DNA of 64,000 bases from Streptomyces sp. NBC_01669. Lineage in GTDB: Bacteria > Actinomycetota > Actinomycetes > Streptomycetales > Streptomycetaceae. The notes under the pieces are model-generated. The model searched no databases and was not told the DNA's origin. It saw only the letters and a program-made list of their open reading frames with translations. The stretch spans positions 124,001-188,000 of the forward strand of contig NZ_JAPEQG010000003.1 of NCBI RefSeq assembly GCF_026339735.1, in the 5' to 3' direction. The translations under genes were made by a program, and so were the position numbers. This document shows, piece by piece, positions 24,627-33,796 of the stretch; position 1 is the first letter of the stretch; every line of letters begins with the position of its first letter.

Positions 24627-26999
24627 GTGCGCATAAACAGACATGCTGCTCGACTGGTCGGAGCGATAGCGCTCGGATTGTTCGTGCCCCTCCTGGCGGT
24701 GCCGTCAGCAGGCGCCGAACCCGTCCCCGCGAACACCGACGTCAACCCCCGACCCGCCGTGGTGCCCGCTCTTCAGCAGTGGGAGGGTGGCACGGGTTCG
24801 TTCGAGTTGCGCAAGCACAGCCGGATCGTGCTGGCCAAGAAGCAGGCCGACGAACTCGACGACCAGGGCGCGCAACTTTCGGCCGAGATCGAAGAGGCGA
24901 CAGGGCACAAGCCGGCCGTGTCCCCCCGGGTCCCGCAGGACGGCGACATCGTCCTGTCGATCGATCCCTCCCTCGCCGACGCGACGGGTGGCGCCCGGTT
25001 CGCCGAGGAGGGCTACACCCTTACGGCCACCGATCGCAACGTGACGATCACCGCGCCGACCGCGAAGGGTGTCTACTACGGCACCCGCAGCCTTCTGCAG
25101 ATCCTTCTGCTCGACGACGGCCGCGATTCCGTCCCCGTGGGCACGGCCGTGGACTGGCCCAACTACAAAGTCCGCGGCTTCATGCTGGACGTCGGGCGGC
25201 GGTTCTTCACCGCCGACTACATCCGCGACTACCTGCGGGTGATGGGCTGGTTCAAGCTAAACCAGCTGCAGTTGCACCTCAACGACAACGGTTTCAAGGG
25301 CGACAAGCCCTGGAGCGAGGTGCAGGCCGGCTTCCGGCTCAAGACCGACAACCCCGAGCTGGGCGGGCTGGCTTCCCAGGACGGGTCCTATGACCGCGCC
25401 GACTGGGACTCCTTCGAGGACACCGCCGCCGCGAACGGCGTCACGATCATCCCCGAGATCGACGCGCCCGCCCACTCGCTGGCGTTCATCCGGTTCCGCC
25501 CGTCGCTCGGCCTCAACAACGGCCAGTCCGACCACCTCGATCTGTCCAAGCCTGAGACCACCGCGTTCATGAAGTCGGTGTTCGACGAGTTCGTGCCCTG
25601 GTTCCGTAGTCCCGATGTGCACTTCGGCGCCGACGAGTACACGGTGGACAAGCCCCGCTACAAGGTCTACTTCAACGAGATGGCCGCCCACATCCGCGCG
25701 CTCGGCAAGCAGCCGCGGGCCTGGGGCAGCCTGTCGGTCATGGCGGCCAACAGCGACGGTTACGACCGCGACGTGACCATGAACAGCTGGAACAACGGCT
25801 GGTACGGACCGCAGGCGCTGAAGCGAGACGGCTACTCCTTCATCAACACCAACGACGCCCTGCTCTACATCGTCCCGTTCGCGGGCTACTACCACGGCCA
25901 CGGGCTGGACGGTAAGTACCTCTATGACCAGTGGGAGCCGAATGTCTTCCCCGGCGGGCAGAGCGTGGCCCCTCGTGACCCGCAGTTGCTCGGAGCCATG
26001 TCGGCGGTGTGGAACGACCTGACCGAGGCCACCTACTCGGAGCTGGACGTGCACGGGCTGGTCGAGCCCACGTTCGGCACGCTGGCTCAGAAGATGTGGA
26101 GCGGGGCCAAGGCCGATATGCCGTACAGCGCCTTCCTCGACACGGTCCGCAAGCTTGGCGTGGGCACCGGGCTGACGAAGGTCTCCACGACACTCGCCGC
26201 GTCGGCGTCGGGAGAGGTGAGCCTGGGGAAGGAGGCGACCGCCTCCGCCGGTGAGGCGGCTGCGGCCTTCGACGGGGTGCGCACCACCAACTGGGCCAGC
26301 GGTCCAGGAGATGAGGCATGGCTGCAGGTCAACCTCGGCAAGCCGGTCGCGATCAGCAAGGTCGAACTGGACTGGGCACCGGACTACGGGCGGGACTACG
26401 AGTTCCAGGTGTCACGTGACGGCGAGAAATGGACCACCGTCGCGAGCCGTACCGGCCGCGAAGCCGCGGGATCAGACACTCTGACGTTCGATCCGGTCAC
26501 GGCACGGCACGTACGGCTCGTCGGCACGCAGGCCGGCAAGAAGCAGAACGGGTACGCCCTGTGGAGCATGCGCGTCTTCGAGGTGCCGGACCTGGCACTG
26601 CACCGGCCGACCACCGCGTCCTCGACCGAAGTGGCGAGCCTGGGACCGGAGAACGCCACCGACGGCGACGGCAAGACCCGATGGGCCAGTGCCTACCGGG
26701 ACGATGAATGGATCCAGGTCGACCTCGGCTCCCCGCAGACCGTCCAGCGTGTCCTGCTCGACTGGGAGAACGCCTCCGGTCGTGACTACGACATCCAGGT
26801 CTCCGGCGACGCCGCCAACTGGAAGACTGTGGCCTCGGTTCGGGGCAAGCCGTCCGGCGCCCGCGTGGACGAGCTCACCTTCGATCCGGTAACCGCCCGG
26901 TACGTGCGGATGCAAGGCATCAAGCGGACAACCGGCTGGGGCTACTCGCTGTGGCGCCTGGAAGTTCGTTCCATGAGCCCGGAGCCCGACCCCGCGTAA
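24627..26999 (+). CDS. Secreted GH20 beta-N-acetylhexosaminidase with two C-terminal carbohydrate-binding modules
   Basis: About 790 residues from GTG 24627 (ACGGAGG upstream). Signal peptide VRINRHAARLVGAIALGLFV. GH20b domain to ~170, then the GH20 barrel with KVRGFMLDVGRRFFTADYIR, IIPEIDAPAHS and the catalytic Asp-Glu in VHFGADEYTVD. Two discoidin-like (F5/8 type C) modules follow: LGKEATASAGEAAAAFDGVR...WASGPGDEAWLQVNLG and LHRPTTASSTEVASLGPENA...WASAYRDDEWIQVDLG. Expected to release terminal GlcNAc from chitin oligomers or glycans outside the cell. The tandem dre sites place it in the DasR regulon. A strong hairpin follows at 27031. Confidence 0.93.
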   Translation: MRINRHAARLVGAIALGLFVPLLAVPSAGAEPVPANTDVNPRPAVVPALQQWEGGTGSFELRKHSRIVLAKKQADELDDQGAQLSAEIEEATGHKPAVSPRVPQDGDIVLSIDPSLADATGGARFAEEGYTLTATDRNVTITAPTAKGVYYGTRSLLQILLLDDGRDSVPVGTAVDWPNYKVRGFMLDVGRRFFTADYIRDYLRVMGWFKLNQLQLHLNDNGFKGDKPWSEVQAGFRLKTDNPELGGLASQDGSYDRADWDSFEDTAAANGVTIIPEIDAPAHSLAFIRFRPSLGLNNGQSDHLDLSKPETTAFMKSVFDEFVPWFRSPDVHFGADEYTVDKPRYKVYFNEMAAHIRALGKQPRAWGSLSVMAANSDGYDRDVTMNSWNNGWYGPQALKRDGYSFINTNDALLYIVPFAGYYHGHGLDGKYLYDQWEPNVFPGGQSVAPRDPQLLGAMSAVWNDLTEATYSELDVHGLVEPTFGTLAQKMWSGAKADMPYSAFLDTVRKLGVGTGLTKVSTTLAASASGEVSLGKEATASAGEAAAAFDGVRTTNWASGPGDEAWLQVNLGKPVAISKVELDWAPDYGRDYEFQVSRDGEKWTTVASRTGREAAGSDTLTFDPVTARHVRLVGTQAGKKQNGYALWSMRVFEVPDLALHRPTTASSTEVASLGPENATDGDGKTRWASAYRDDEWIQVDLGSPQTVQRVLLDWENASGRDYDIQVSGDAANWKTVASVRGKPSGARVDELTFDPVTARYVRMQGIKRTTGWGYSLWRLEVRSMSPEPDPA

Positions 27000-27030
27000 C
27001 CCGCGAGTGGGCACCGAGGCTTTGAGATCA

Positions 27031-27084
27031 CGAGGGATCCGCACCGGTCGTGGCGTCGCCCGTGCGACTGGTGCGGATCCCTCG
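27031..27084. terminator. 20-bp hairpin between the two GH20 genes
   Basis: 27031-27050 pairs with 27065-27084 over 20 bp with one G-T pair, around a 14-nt loop. No U-tract, common for actinomycete terminators. It makes independent transcription of the two GH20 genes likely. Confidence 0.75.
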
Positions 27085-27114
27085 AGTCGAGGCTTCCATG
27101 CTCCCGCTCAGAAT

Positions 27115-27128
27115 CTGGAACATTCCAG
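27115..27128. promoter_or_regulatory. CTGGAA-CA-TTCCAG palindrome upstream of second GH20 gene
   Basis: Perfect 6-bp arms around a 2-bp centre, 32 bp before ATG 27160. It is unlike a dre site and may be an operator for a different regulator. No GGTCTAGACC core is present in this intergenic region. Confidence 0.35.
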
Positions 27129-27159
27129 GCGTGATTCTCATGAGAGGAGCGCATGCACG

Positions 27160-28860
27160 ATGGGTTCACTGAACGCCAATCGTCGCAGCTTCCTGGCCGT
27201 CGGCCTGTCCCTCCCGATCCTGGCCGGCGCCCCGGCGAGCGCCTTCGGAGGCTTGGCTGCCAACGCCGCCACACCGTCGGTTGCCACCGAGGGGGGTCTC
27301 CCGGCGGTCTTGCCGGCGGTGCAGCAGTTCGAGGCGGGTGAGGTGGAGATGCGCCTCACACCGGCAACCCGCATCGTGCTGAATCCCGCCTCGGCGCGGT
27401 CTCTGCAGGCTGAGGCCGAGGTGCTGGCAGAGGAGTTGGTGGCCGAAGGTCATCTGTCGCGGACCCCACCGGTGGTGGTGTCACGGGAGTCCAAGCCCCA
27501 CGACATCGTCCTGCGGCTTGGAACGGTCGAGCACGCCGACAGCCGGGAGGCCTACTCGATCGTGGCCGACGAGGGGATCACGATCACTTCCCCGACCGCC
27601 GACGGAGCCTTCTGGGGCACCAGGACGCTCGTGCAGGTGCTGCGTGGCAGCCTGCCCGTCGGCAGGATCACCGACTGGCCGACCCTGACCGAGCGGGCGC
27701 TGATGCTCGACATCGGCCGGAAGTACTTCACGCCGGACTGGATCAAGGCTCTCATCCGCGAGATGTCGTTCCTGAAGATGAACGCCCTCCAGCTCCACCT
27801 GTCCGAGGGGCTCGGATTCCGGGTGGAGTGTGAGACTCACCCTGAGATCGTGTCGGAGGAGCACCTCACGAAGGCAGAGGTGCGCGAGATCCTCGCGTTC
27901 GCGAAGAGATACCACGTTCATGTCAATGCTGACGTGGACACGCCCGGTCATATGGACCACATCCTGTCCACCCACCCCGAGTACCAGCTCGTGCTCGCCA
28001 ACGGCACGCGTCAAGGCGGGTATCTGGACTTCAGCAATCCGGATGCGAGGCGTCTCGTCCGCGAGATCGTCGGCGAGATGTGCGACCTGTTCGACGGACC
28101 GGTCTTCCACCTCGGCGGCGACGAATTCTTCCCGGCACCGTGGCAGGGAACCGGACCGGACACCGTCTCGGACCTCACCGCACCCCAACTGGTGCACTAC
28201 GCACGCGATATGACCGGTAACACATCGGCCACCGCTCACGACGGCTACAACTTCTACCTGAACGAGCTCGCCGGCCTGGTCCGCGCAAAGGGCAAGGTGG
28301 CGCGCATGTTCAACGACGACATCTACCCCGGCACTGGGGTGAACCCCGTCGACCCACGGACGCAGGCCGACGTGTGGATACGGTGGAACTCGAGCAAGCC
28401 GAACGCTGAGCAGTTCGTCGATGCCGGGCATGAAGTCATCAACTCCAACGGTGACTACCTGTACTTCATCCTCACGTCGAACGGCCTCGGGCTCGGCCCC
28501 AACAAGAACCCGGAGGGGATCTACGAGCGCTGGACCCCGCGGACGTTCATGGGTGCCGCCGGCAACGCGGGCGATTTCCACCTGCCGGAGGACAAGCCGG
28601 TCCTCGGCGCTCACCTGTCCGTGTGGTGCGACTCACCGCAGTCGATGTCGCAGGACGAGGTGGCCCGGTTGCTCCAGGAGTGGCTCCAGGTGTTTTCGCA
28701 GCAGACATGGGGCTCACCGAAACCAACCGCAACGCTCGAAGAGCTGCGGGCCGAGGTCCTGGAACGGTTGGGGACCGCCCCGATGGCGGCCACGGCGGCC
28801 GGTCAGCGTCTCCGTGTCAAGAGGCGCGTTCCGACGGCCAGGTCGGCTCTCCCAGAGTGA
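27160..28860 (+). CDS. GH20-family hexosaminidase with twin-arginine signal
   Basis: About 566 residues. N-terminal NRRSFLAVGLSLPILAGAPA fits a Tat signal, so it should be exported folded. GH20b domain to ~150, then the barrel with ERALMLDIGRKYFTPDWIKA, VNADVDTPGHMDHIL and the catalytic Asp-Glu in VFHLGGDEFFPAP. Typical GH20 enzymes hydrolyse terminal beta-linked GlcNAc or GalNAc. GAGAGGAG precedes ATG 27160. The last ~28 residues (AATAAGQRLRVKRRVPTARS..) are basic and look appended, perhaps because the native 3' end was replaced. No binding module, unlike the upstream GH20. Confidence 0.88.
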   Translation: MGSLNANRRSFLAVGLSLPILAGAPASAFGGLAANAATPSVATEGGLPAVLPAVQQFEAGEVEMRLTPATRIVLNPASARSLQAEAEVLAEELVAEGHLSRTPPVVVSRESKPHDIVLRLGTVEHADSREAYSIVADEGITITSPTADGAFWGTRTLVQVLRGSLPVGRITDWPTLTERALMLDIGRKYFTPDWIKALIREMSFLKMNALQLHLSEGLGFRVECETHPEIVSEEHLTKAEVREILAFAKRYHVHVNADVDTPGHMDHILSTHPEYQLVLANGTRQGGYLDFSNPDARRLVREIVGEMCDLFDGPVFHLGGDEFFPAPWQGTGPDTVSDLTAPQLVHYARDMTGNTSATAHDGYNFYLNELAGLVRAKGKVARMFNDDIYPGTGVNPVDPRTQADVWIRWNSSKPNAEQFVDAGHEVINSNGDYLYFILTSNGLGLGPNKNPEGIYERWTPRTFMGAAGNAGDFHLPEDKPVLGAHLSVWCDSPQSMSQDEVARLLQEWLQVFSQQTWGSPKPTATLEELRAEVLERLGTAPMAATAAGQRLRVKRRVPTARSALPE

Positions 28861-29356
28861 TGGCGGCGGTAATGACGTTGGTCGCATGGATCTCGCCGAT
28901 GCTCCAGAGAACGGCACGGTCCTGAAGCGCGCGGGCGGCTTGGCCGTCACCCATGAGGTCATCAAGAAAATTCGGTGACAGAAGGCCTGATGACAGGCCA
29001 TCAGTAGCGCCCCAGGGACAATCCGGTGTTCCCCGGCGGGAGTGTCTCATCAACGGCGGATCTGCTGATCAAGGAGAGACGCCAAGTGAGCGGGACGACG
29101 ATCGAGGACGAGTCCGTCGGGGAGCTGGCCGATGGTGCGATGCCGTCGGCCGCGTCAACGACGGCGCGTTGTTGTCCCCGCCTCGCCCCGCCACTGGGCC
29201 AGCTTGTGCTGGGTCCACCGGGTGCCTCAATTTATGAGGGGGAGGAGTCACCTTGTCCAATTCATGTCCACGCCTCGCGTTCGCCCCGGCTGACAGGCCG
29301 CTACTTGCCATTGTGCGGTTGGGGGGCGCGGTCGTGAAGGTGATGGGGTAGGGCAG
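28861..29356. other. Scrambled region with a third IS200/IS605-type right end
   Basis: No intact gene. A minus-strand frame (FLDDLMGDGQAARALQDRAV then LWSIGEIHATNVITAAITLG, ~28860-28985) looks protein-like but is unassigned. At 29236-29251 GAGGGGGAGGAGTCAC matches 55576-55591 exactly, preceded by CCTCAATTTATGAGG, a small hairpin. This indicates a leftover right end of an IS200/IS605-type element whose body is gone. Confidence 0.5.
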
Positions 29357-29367
29357 GGAGCTGGCGA

Positions 29368-30068
29368 TCAATAACTCATCGGTTTGGTGCCGTGCTGTCC
29401 GATGAGGTTCGCGAGGTCCTGGGCGGTGGCTGCGGTGATCGGGGCGGGCTTGATGGGGTGGCTGAGTCCTTCCAGGACCGGGGTGATCTCGTGGACCGCG
29501 TCGCCGACCGCCTCCCTGGGTGAGCCCAACAGTGCGGTCAGTGTCCTGACTTGTGTCTTCCAGCGGTGTCGGATCACGGTGGCCAGCAGCCGATCGGACA
29601 GCGAGAGCGGGCCGCGCCGCAAGGTGCGGTGCCGGGCCCGCTTGTGGTGCAGGCTGATGGGTGGGTGGTCGAGGATGTACTGCTCGACGTCGGCCAGGAG
29701 CGCGGCGAACTCGTGTGTTTCCATGCCGCAGATCACCGGGTGGTGCAGCCAGTTCGGGGCCCGGTCCTCCGGCTGGGTCCGATCCTCGCTGCGCGGCGCC
29801 GCGACCGCGGCGGGCGGTTCGGGCCGCAGGGTGTAGTTCCACTTCCCGTGCCACTCGTGCTCGGTCAGCGGCAAGGAGTCCATCACCGCGTCGGGCACGG
29901 TCAGGCCGGTGGGGTAGGAGCCGGGGTCGAACTCGGCATGGATCGCAAGTCCGGTGCGCGTCGTGGTGGCGCCGATGGTGTTGACCACGATTTCATGGCT
30001 GGTCAGCGGCCTTCCTCGCCAGTTGATGCTGATCTGAGAGAACAGTCTGTGTTCTATTTTGTTCCATT
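29368..30068 (-). pseudogene. ISAzo13 transposase, 3' part
   Basis: Continues the transposase from the intron boundary: KWNKIEHRLFSQISINWRGR, PLTSHEIVVNTIGATTTRTG, then SLPLTEHEWHGKWNYTLRPE, extending to MSY and TAA at 29368. Joined to 33071-32123 it would give about 549 residues, full length for the family. The codon at the join (TCG AA/A TGG) is restored exactly, so the frame was intact before the intron entered. Confidence 0.85.
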
Positions 30069-30647
30069 GTGCGTCCAGAAGGCTGGAGGTTGATCATGTA
30101 GGCGGTTGATCGCCAGTCGTAAGCTCGTCGTCGCTTGCCGGTGCGAGTCCGGTCCGGGTAGCTGCCAGGAGGCCCGGTAGCAGGCTGGCGGCATCGGGGG
30201 GAAACGCCCGGTGTCGAAGCCCAGCGTCAAAAGCCCTTCAGGGGGAGCAACCGTACGGTCCGTAGCATCAAGCGAAGCCTGCCGCGTCGTGAAAATCCCC
30301 ATCGTGAGGTGGGACAAGGGAGAGCCGAGCCCGGAGTGTCAGGGCGAAGGCCATGGAAACGGCGAAGATCCTGGAATCGCAGCCGTGAGGAACTCCCCGG
30401 CGTAAGGGGCGCGGAACGTTCGGATAGTGACGGCGGGAACTGGAGAGGCCCTCCCCGGCCCGGTGGCCTGCGCGCAGATGCCGCCGGAAGCTGGGTGCCC
30501 TATAACCGATGACCTCGGGAAGTGGGTGCTGGTCGGGTGGGCGTCAGAGGCGGCCGTAGTACTGCTGGAGCCGAGCGGACAACATAACCGCCGGTGAGGG
30601 AAGGGCCGCTGCTTCGTCGATGCGTAGAGATGTGGAGGAGGGGCCCG

Positions 30648-32027
30648 GTGAGTGCCCAGGTGGCTAGTCCCGCCGACGGGGGACGTTCTCCCTCGGATCC
30701 GGTCCGTGCCTTGCAGCATGCGCTCTACCGGGCGGCCAAGGCTGATCCCGGACGGCGGTTTCACGCGCTGATGGACAAAGTCTCGCGCAGGGACGTCCTA
30801 TGGCGTGGGTGGGTGGCGGTGCGCCGGAACAACGGCGCTCCGGGTATCGACCGGATCACCGTGGAGGAGGTTGAGGAGTACGGGGTGGCCCGGCTCCTCG
30901 ATGAACTGGCCGTGGAGCTGAAGACGGGCAGCTATCGTCCGCTTCCGGCGCGTCGGGTGTTCATACCCAAGCCCGGCACGCTGGAGCAAAGGCCGCTGTC
31001 GATCCCTTCGGTGCGCGACCGGATCGTCCAGGCCGCGTGGAAACTGGTGGCGGAGCCGGTGTTCGAGGCGGATTTCCTTCCGTGCTCGTTCGGGTTCCGT
31101 CCCCGGCGCGGTGCCCATGATGCGCTCCAGGTACTCATTGATGAGTCCTGGCGGGGGCGCAACTGGGTGGTGGAGACGGACATCGCCAACTGCTTCGAGG
31201 CGATTCCGATCGAGAAGTTGATACAGGCGGTCGAGGAACGCGTCTGTGACCAGTCGTTCCTGAAGCTGCTGCGTGTGATGCTGCGCGCGGGGGTCATGGA
31301 GGAGGGGCAGGTCCGTCGGCCGGTAACCGGAACCCCACAAGGCGGGGTTGCATCCGCCTTGCTCTGCAATGTCTACCTGCACCGGATTGACCGGGCATGG
31401 GACGAGCGGGAGCACGGGGTTCTGGTGCGTTACGCCGACGATGCCGTGGTGATGTGCAGATCCCGGAAGCAGGCCGAAGCCGCGCTGGCGCGGCTTCGGG
31501 AACTGCTGGCCGAGCTCGGCCTGGAGCCGAAGGAAGCCAAAACCAGGATCGTGCAGCTGAAGGTGGGAGGCGAGGGAGTGGACTTCCTCGGCTTTCATCA
31601 TCGGATGGTGAACGCGCCCGCTCTCAAAGGGAGACGGCCGTTCCCCTTCCTCGCCCGCTGGCCCGCGGACAAGGCGGTGCGGCACGCACGGGAGCGAATC
31701 CGGGAACTGACGGACCGCTCCCGGCTGCTGCTGCCCACCGAGGTGGTGGTTCAGGACCTCAACCGGTTCCTGACCGGCTGGGCCGCATACTTCAAGTACG
31801 GCAACTCAGCACACCGCTTCGGGGTGATCAGGGAGTACGTGCGGATGCGGATGGCGCTGTTCATCGGCAAACGCCACAAACGCTCCCGTGGCTTTGGACG
31901 GTACGTGGTGTCGTATGCCTCCCCGGACCATCTGGGCCTGGTCAGCCTCTCTGGGAACGTCGTCGCCCCCAGGCCCTTCCGGGACTGGCGGGGGAAGCCG
32001 AATGCCGGTGGTGAACGGCGTCGGTGA
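30648..32027 (+). CDS. ltrA: Group II intron reverse transcriptase/maturase
   Basis: 459 residues from GTG 30648 (GGAGGAGG upstream). RT blocks: NNGAPGIDRITVEEV, FIPKPGTLEQRPLSIPSVRD, DFLPCSFGFRPRRGAHDAL, VVETDIANCFEAIP, TGTPQGGVASALLCNVYL, catalytic YADD at residues 262-265, then thumb and maturase domain X (LNRFLTGWAAYFKYGNSAHR). No HNH endonuclease domain follows, as in endonuclease-lacking bacterial intron proteins, which use nicks or replication forks for priming. The stop codon overlaps the first bases of domain V. The frame is intact. Confidence 0.93.
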   Translation: MSAQVASPADGGRSPSDPVRALQHALYRAAKADPGRRFHALMDKVSRRDVLWRGWVAVRRNNGAPGIDRITVEEVEEYGVARLLDELAVELKTGSYRPLPARRVFIPKPGTLEQRPLSIPSVRDRIVQAAWKLVAEPVFEADFLPCSFGFRPRRGAHDALQVLIDESWRGRNWVVETDIANCFEAIPIEKLIQAVEERVCDQSFLKLLRVMLRAGVMEEGQVRRPVTGTPQGGVASALLCNVYLHRIDRAWDEREHGVLVRYADDAVVMCRSRKQAEAALARLRELLAELGLEPKEAKTRIVQLKVGGEGVDFLGFHHRMVNAPALKGRRPFPFLARWPADKAVRHARERIRELTDRSRLLLPTEVVVQDLNRFLTGWAAYFKYGNSAHRFGVIREYVRMRMALFIGKRHKRSRGFGRYVVSYASPDHLGLVSLSGNVVAPRPFRDWRGKPNAGGERRR

Positions 32028-32059
32028 GCCGTGTGCGGGAGAACCGCATGCACGGAATC
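32026..32059 (+). ncRNA. Group II intron domain V
   Basis: The 34-nt hairpin from GAGCCGTGTGCGGGAGAACC to CACGGAATC has the conserved domain V shape with AGC catalytic triad region, bulge and GAGA-type loop. Domain VI follows to 32122. Confidence 0.88.
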
Positions 32060-32122
32060 GAGGTGGCGGGGGCTGGAAACGGAACGCACGTGCTGTGTCA
32101 CCGCGCCAGTCCCCGACCCTAT

Positions 32123-33071
32123 TCGACGTCCCCGGCGGGAAGTGACAGACCGTCACCTCCAGCCCGGTCTCGTGGGCGAAATCGGCGAGTTGGCTCTTCC
32201 AGGCACGGACGCGGTAGCCGTTGGAGCCCCCGGCGTCAGCGGTGATCAGCAGGCGGGATGCCGCGGGGTAGCGGCGTTGCCCCTCGCCGTCCCACCAGCG
32301 GCGCAAGGTGGCCACCGCGAAGGCGGAGGTGTCCCCGTCGCAGCCCACCGACACCCAGCCCGCGTCCGCGCCGATGTCGTAGATCCCGTACGGCACCGCC
32401 TTCTGGGCGCCCTTCTCCGGGAAGTCGTGCGCGCGGACCTCGACCGGCTGTCCGGCACGGTGCCACTCGCTTCCGATGACCGCGTAGTTACCCAGGGTCT
32501 CCTTCTTCTTGGCATCCACACTGATGACCGGCTGCCCGTCGGCGAGATACGCCTTGACCTGGTCGTTGATGTAGTGGAACTGGGCGTCCCTGTCCGGGTG
32601 GCGGGCCCCCTCGGTGGTCCGCGAGGTGCCCTGCAGCGAGAAGCCCTCCGCCTTCAACAGCGCGGCCACCGTGTCCGGACCGATCCGGTGCCCCTGGCGC
32701 GTCAGCTCCGCCGCCAGATTCCGGGTGGACTTCACCGTCCAGAGCAGCGGAGACTCCGGATCACCACGCTGATCCGGCTCAACCAGCGCCAACAGCGCGG
32801 GCACCAACTCGGGATCAGCCTCCCGTAAAGACTTCCGACCCGCACCCGGCGCCCGGACCCGACCCTCGGGCTCCTCCCCACGCTCCAGCTCCCGCTTCCC
32901 GCGCGACACCGTGGACTCCGCCACCCCGGCCGCACCGGCCACCGTACGGATCCCGCCATGGCCCAGGACACGGGACGCGGCCCCCAGCACCAGGCGCTGC
33001 TGCCGCTCATCCAGATGCGGCAGCAGCAGACCGAACACATCCACCAGCCCCGACTTGATCCCCTCCGACAC
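32123..33071 (-). pseudogene. ISAzo13 transposase, 5' part
   Basis: 316 codons from MSEGIKSGLVDVFGLLLPHL. Contains a helix-turn-helix (TVAGAAGVAESTVSRGKREL) and the first catalytic parts: VISVDAKKKETLGNYAVIGS (Asp) and LLITADAGGSNGYRVRAWKS (Asp). It stops making sense at VCHFPPGTS where the intron begins, and the Glu-containing KWNKIEHRLFS lies beyond it at 30068. Split, hence inactive. Confidence 0.88.
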
Positions 33072-33171
33072 ACCCGCACCCTACCGGCCAACAGCCCACC
33101 CAAACCGATGAGTTATTGATCGCCAGCTCCCAGGGCTTCGGCGTAGTCGCGTGATGTCTGGTTCGTGATCG

Positions 33172-33360
33172 TGTGAGCCCGAGCAGTGCGACCGCCGCGG
33201 TGCGGGTCGCGCCTACGTTGCCGCGGGGGCAGGCGGCGATGTTCGTGGTGCCGGCAAGTTTCAGGGCGCCGAAGGCCGGGTTGCGGCAGGCGGCCATCGC
33301 GCGTGGTGCGTTGCCGGAGGCGTCCTCGGCGAACGTTGTGTCGCGGACGTGGTGGCAGGG
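33172..33360 (-). pseudogene. ISAs1-family transposase C-terminal remnant
   Basis: The minus strand reads HHVRDTTFAEDASGNAPRAM then AACRNPAFGALKLAGTTNIA and ends TAAVALLGLT, the decayed C-terminus of an ISAs1 transposase (normally ENxxHHVRDVTFxEDxS). Several residues of the EDAS-VRTG segment are lost and no N-terminus is present. Confidence 0.6.
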
Positions 33361-33796
33361 CTTCCACTCCGAGCGTAAGGAGCACCGCTTCACGACCCGC
33401 ACACCTCAGTGCGGGCTGCAGACAGGACTGCCCCGGCTGGTCGGGGGAGGCCGGTCGGGGCAGTCTGTGTGCGGTACGGAGGGTGGTCGCCTCTCGGCGG
33501 AGGGCTCCATGGGGCTTCAGCCGAACGATCTTCCCCATGGGTTATAGGTGAGGCCCGGGGACACTGGCCCGTCCGTAGCGCCAAGTGGATGAACGTTCAA
33601 TCAGTCAGGATCATTCCCCGTACCGGCTCCAGCCTCTGGGCGCCGACCTCTCGCAGCTCCGGAGCTGTGCCGGTTCCCGGCAGGTTGCGAAGCCCGGGAA
33701 CCGGTTGCCTGCGGTGCGGAAGGTCGGCCCAGGACGTCGATGTTTCCCTCCCGCTGGGCGGGAGCGCCCCGGAATAAGCCCTCTAGCGGGGACACG
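33361..33796. other. Gene-free stretch downstream of the cytochrome gene
   Basis: Frames here are short and of poor quality. An imperfect GC-rich repeat (GGTTCCCGGCAGG, 33670-33685, near GGGAACCGGTTGCCTG, 33697-33712) may fold into a terminator for the minus-strand gene that ends at 33797. Nothing else seen. Confidence 0.3.

Larger units (their letters stand above)
30069..32122 (+). mobile_element. Group II intron inserted antisense in the ISAzo13 transposase
   Basis: Begins GTGCGTCC at 30069, matching the GUGYG 5' consensus, and ends CTAT at 32122, matching the terminal AY. It carries a reverse transcriptase/maturase and a clear domain V. Exon junctions (GTTCCATT/TCGACGTC on the plus strand) rebuild the transposase codons perfectly. 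The intron lies on the plus strand, opposite to the transposase, so transposase mRNA holds the intron's complement and cannot be spliced. The element is therefore inactivated. 2,054 bp, full length. Confidence 0.9.
29357..33130. mobile_element. ISAzo13-family element carrying a group II intron
   Basis: Perfect 31-bp inverted repeats at 29357-29387 and 33100-33130, flanked by CAG at 29354-29356 and 33131-33133, a likely 3-bp target duplication. Total 3,774 bp. Removing the 2,054-bp intron leaves 1,720 bp, the usual ISAzo13 size. The right flank is an ISAs1 remnant, so this element landed in older IS debris. Confidence 0.88.

Noticed and set aside
30648..32027. Reverse transcriptase as part of a retron or diversity-generating system
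   Set aside because: The maturase domain X, intron ends and domain V identify a group II intron; no msr/msd or template/variable repeats were seen.
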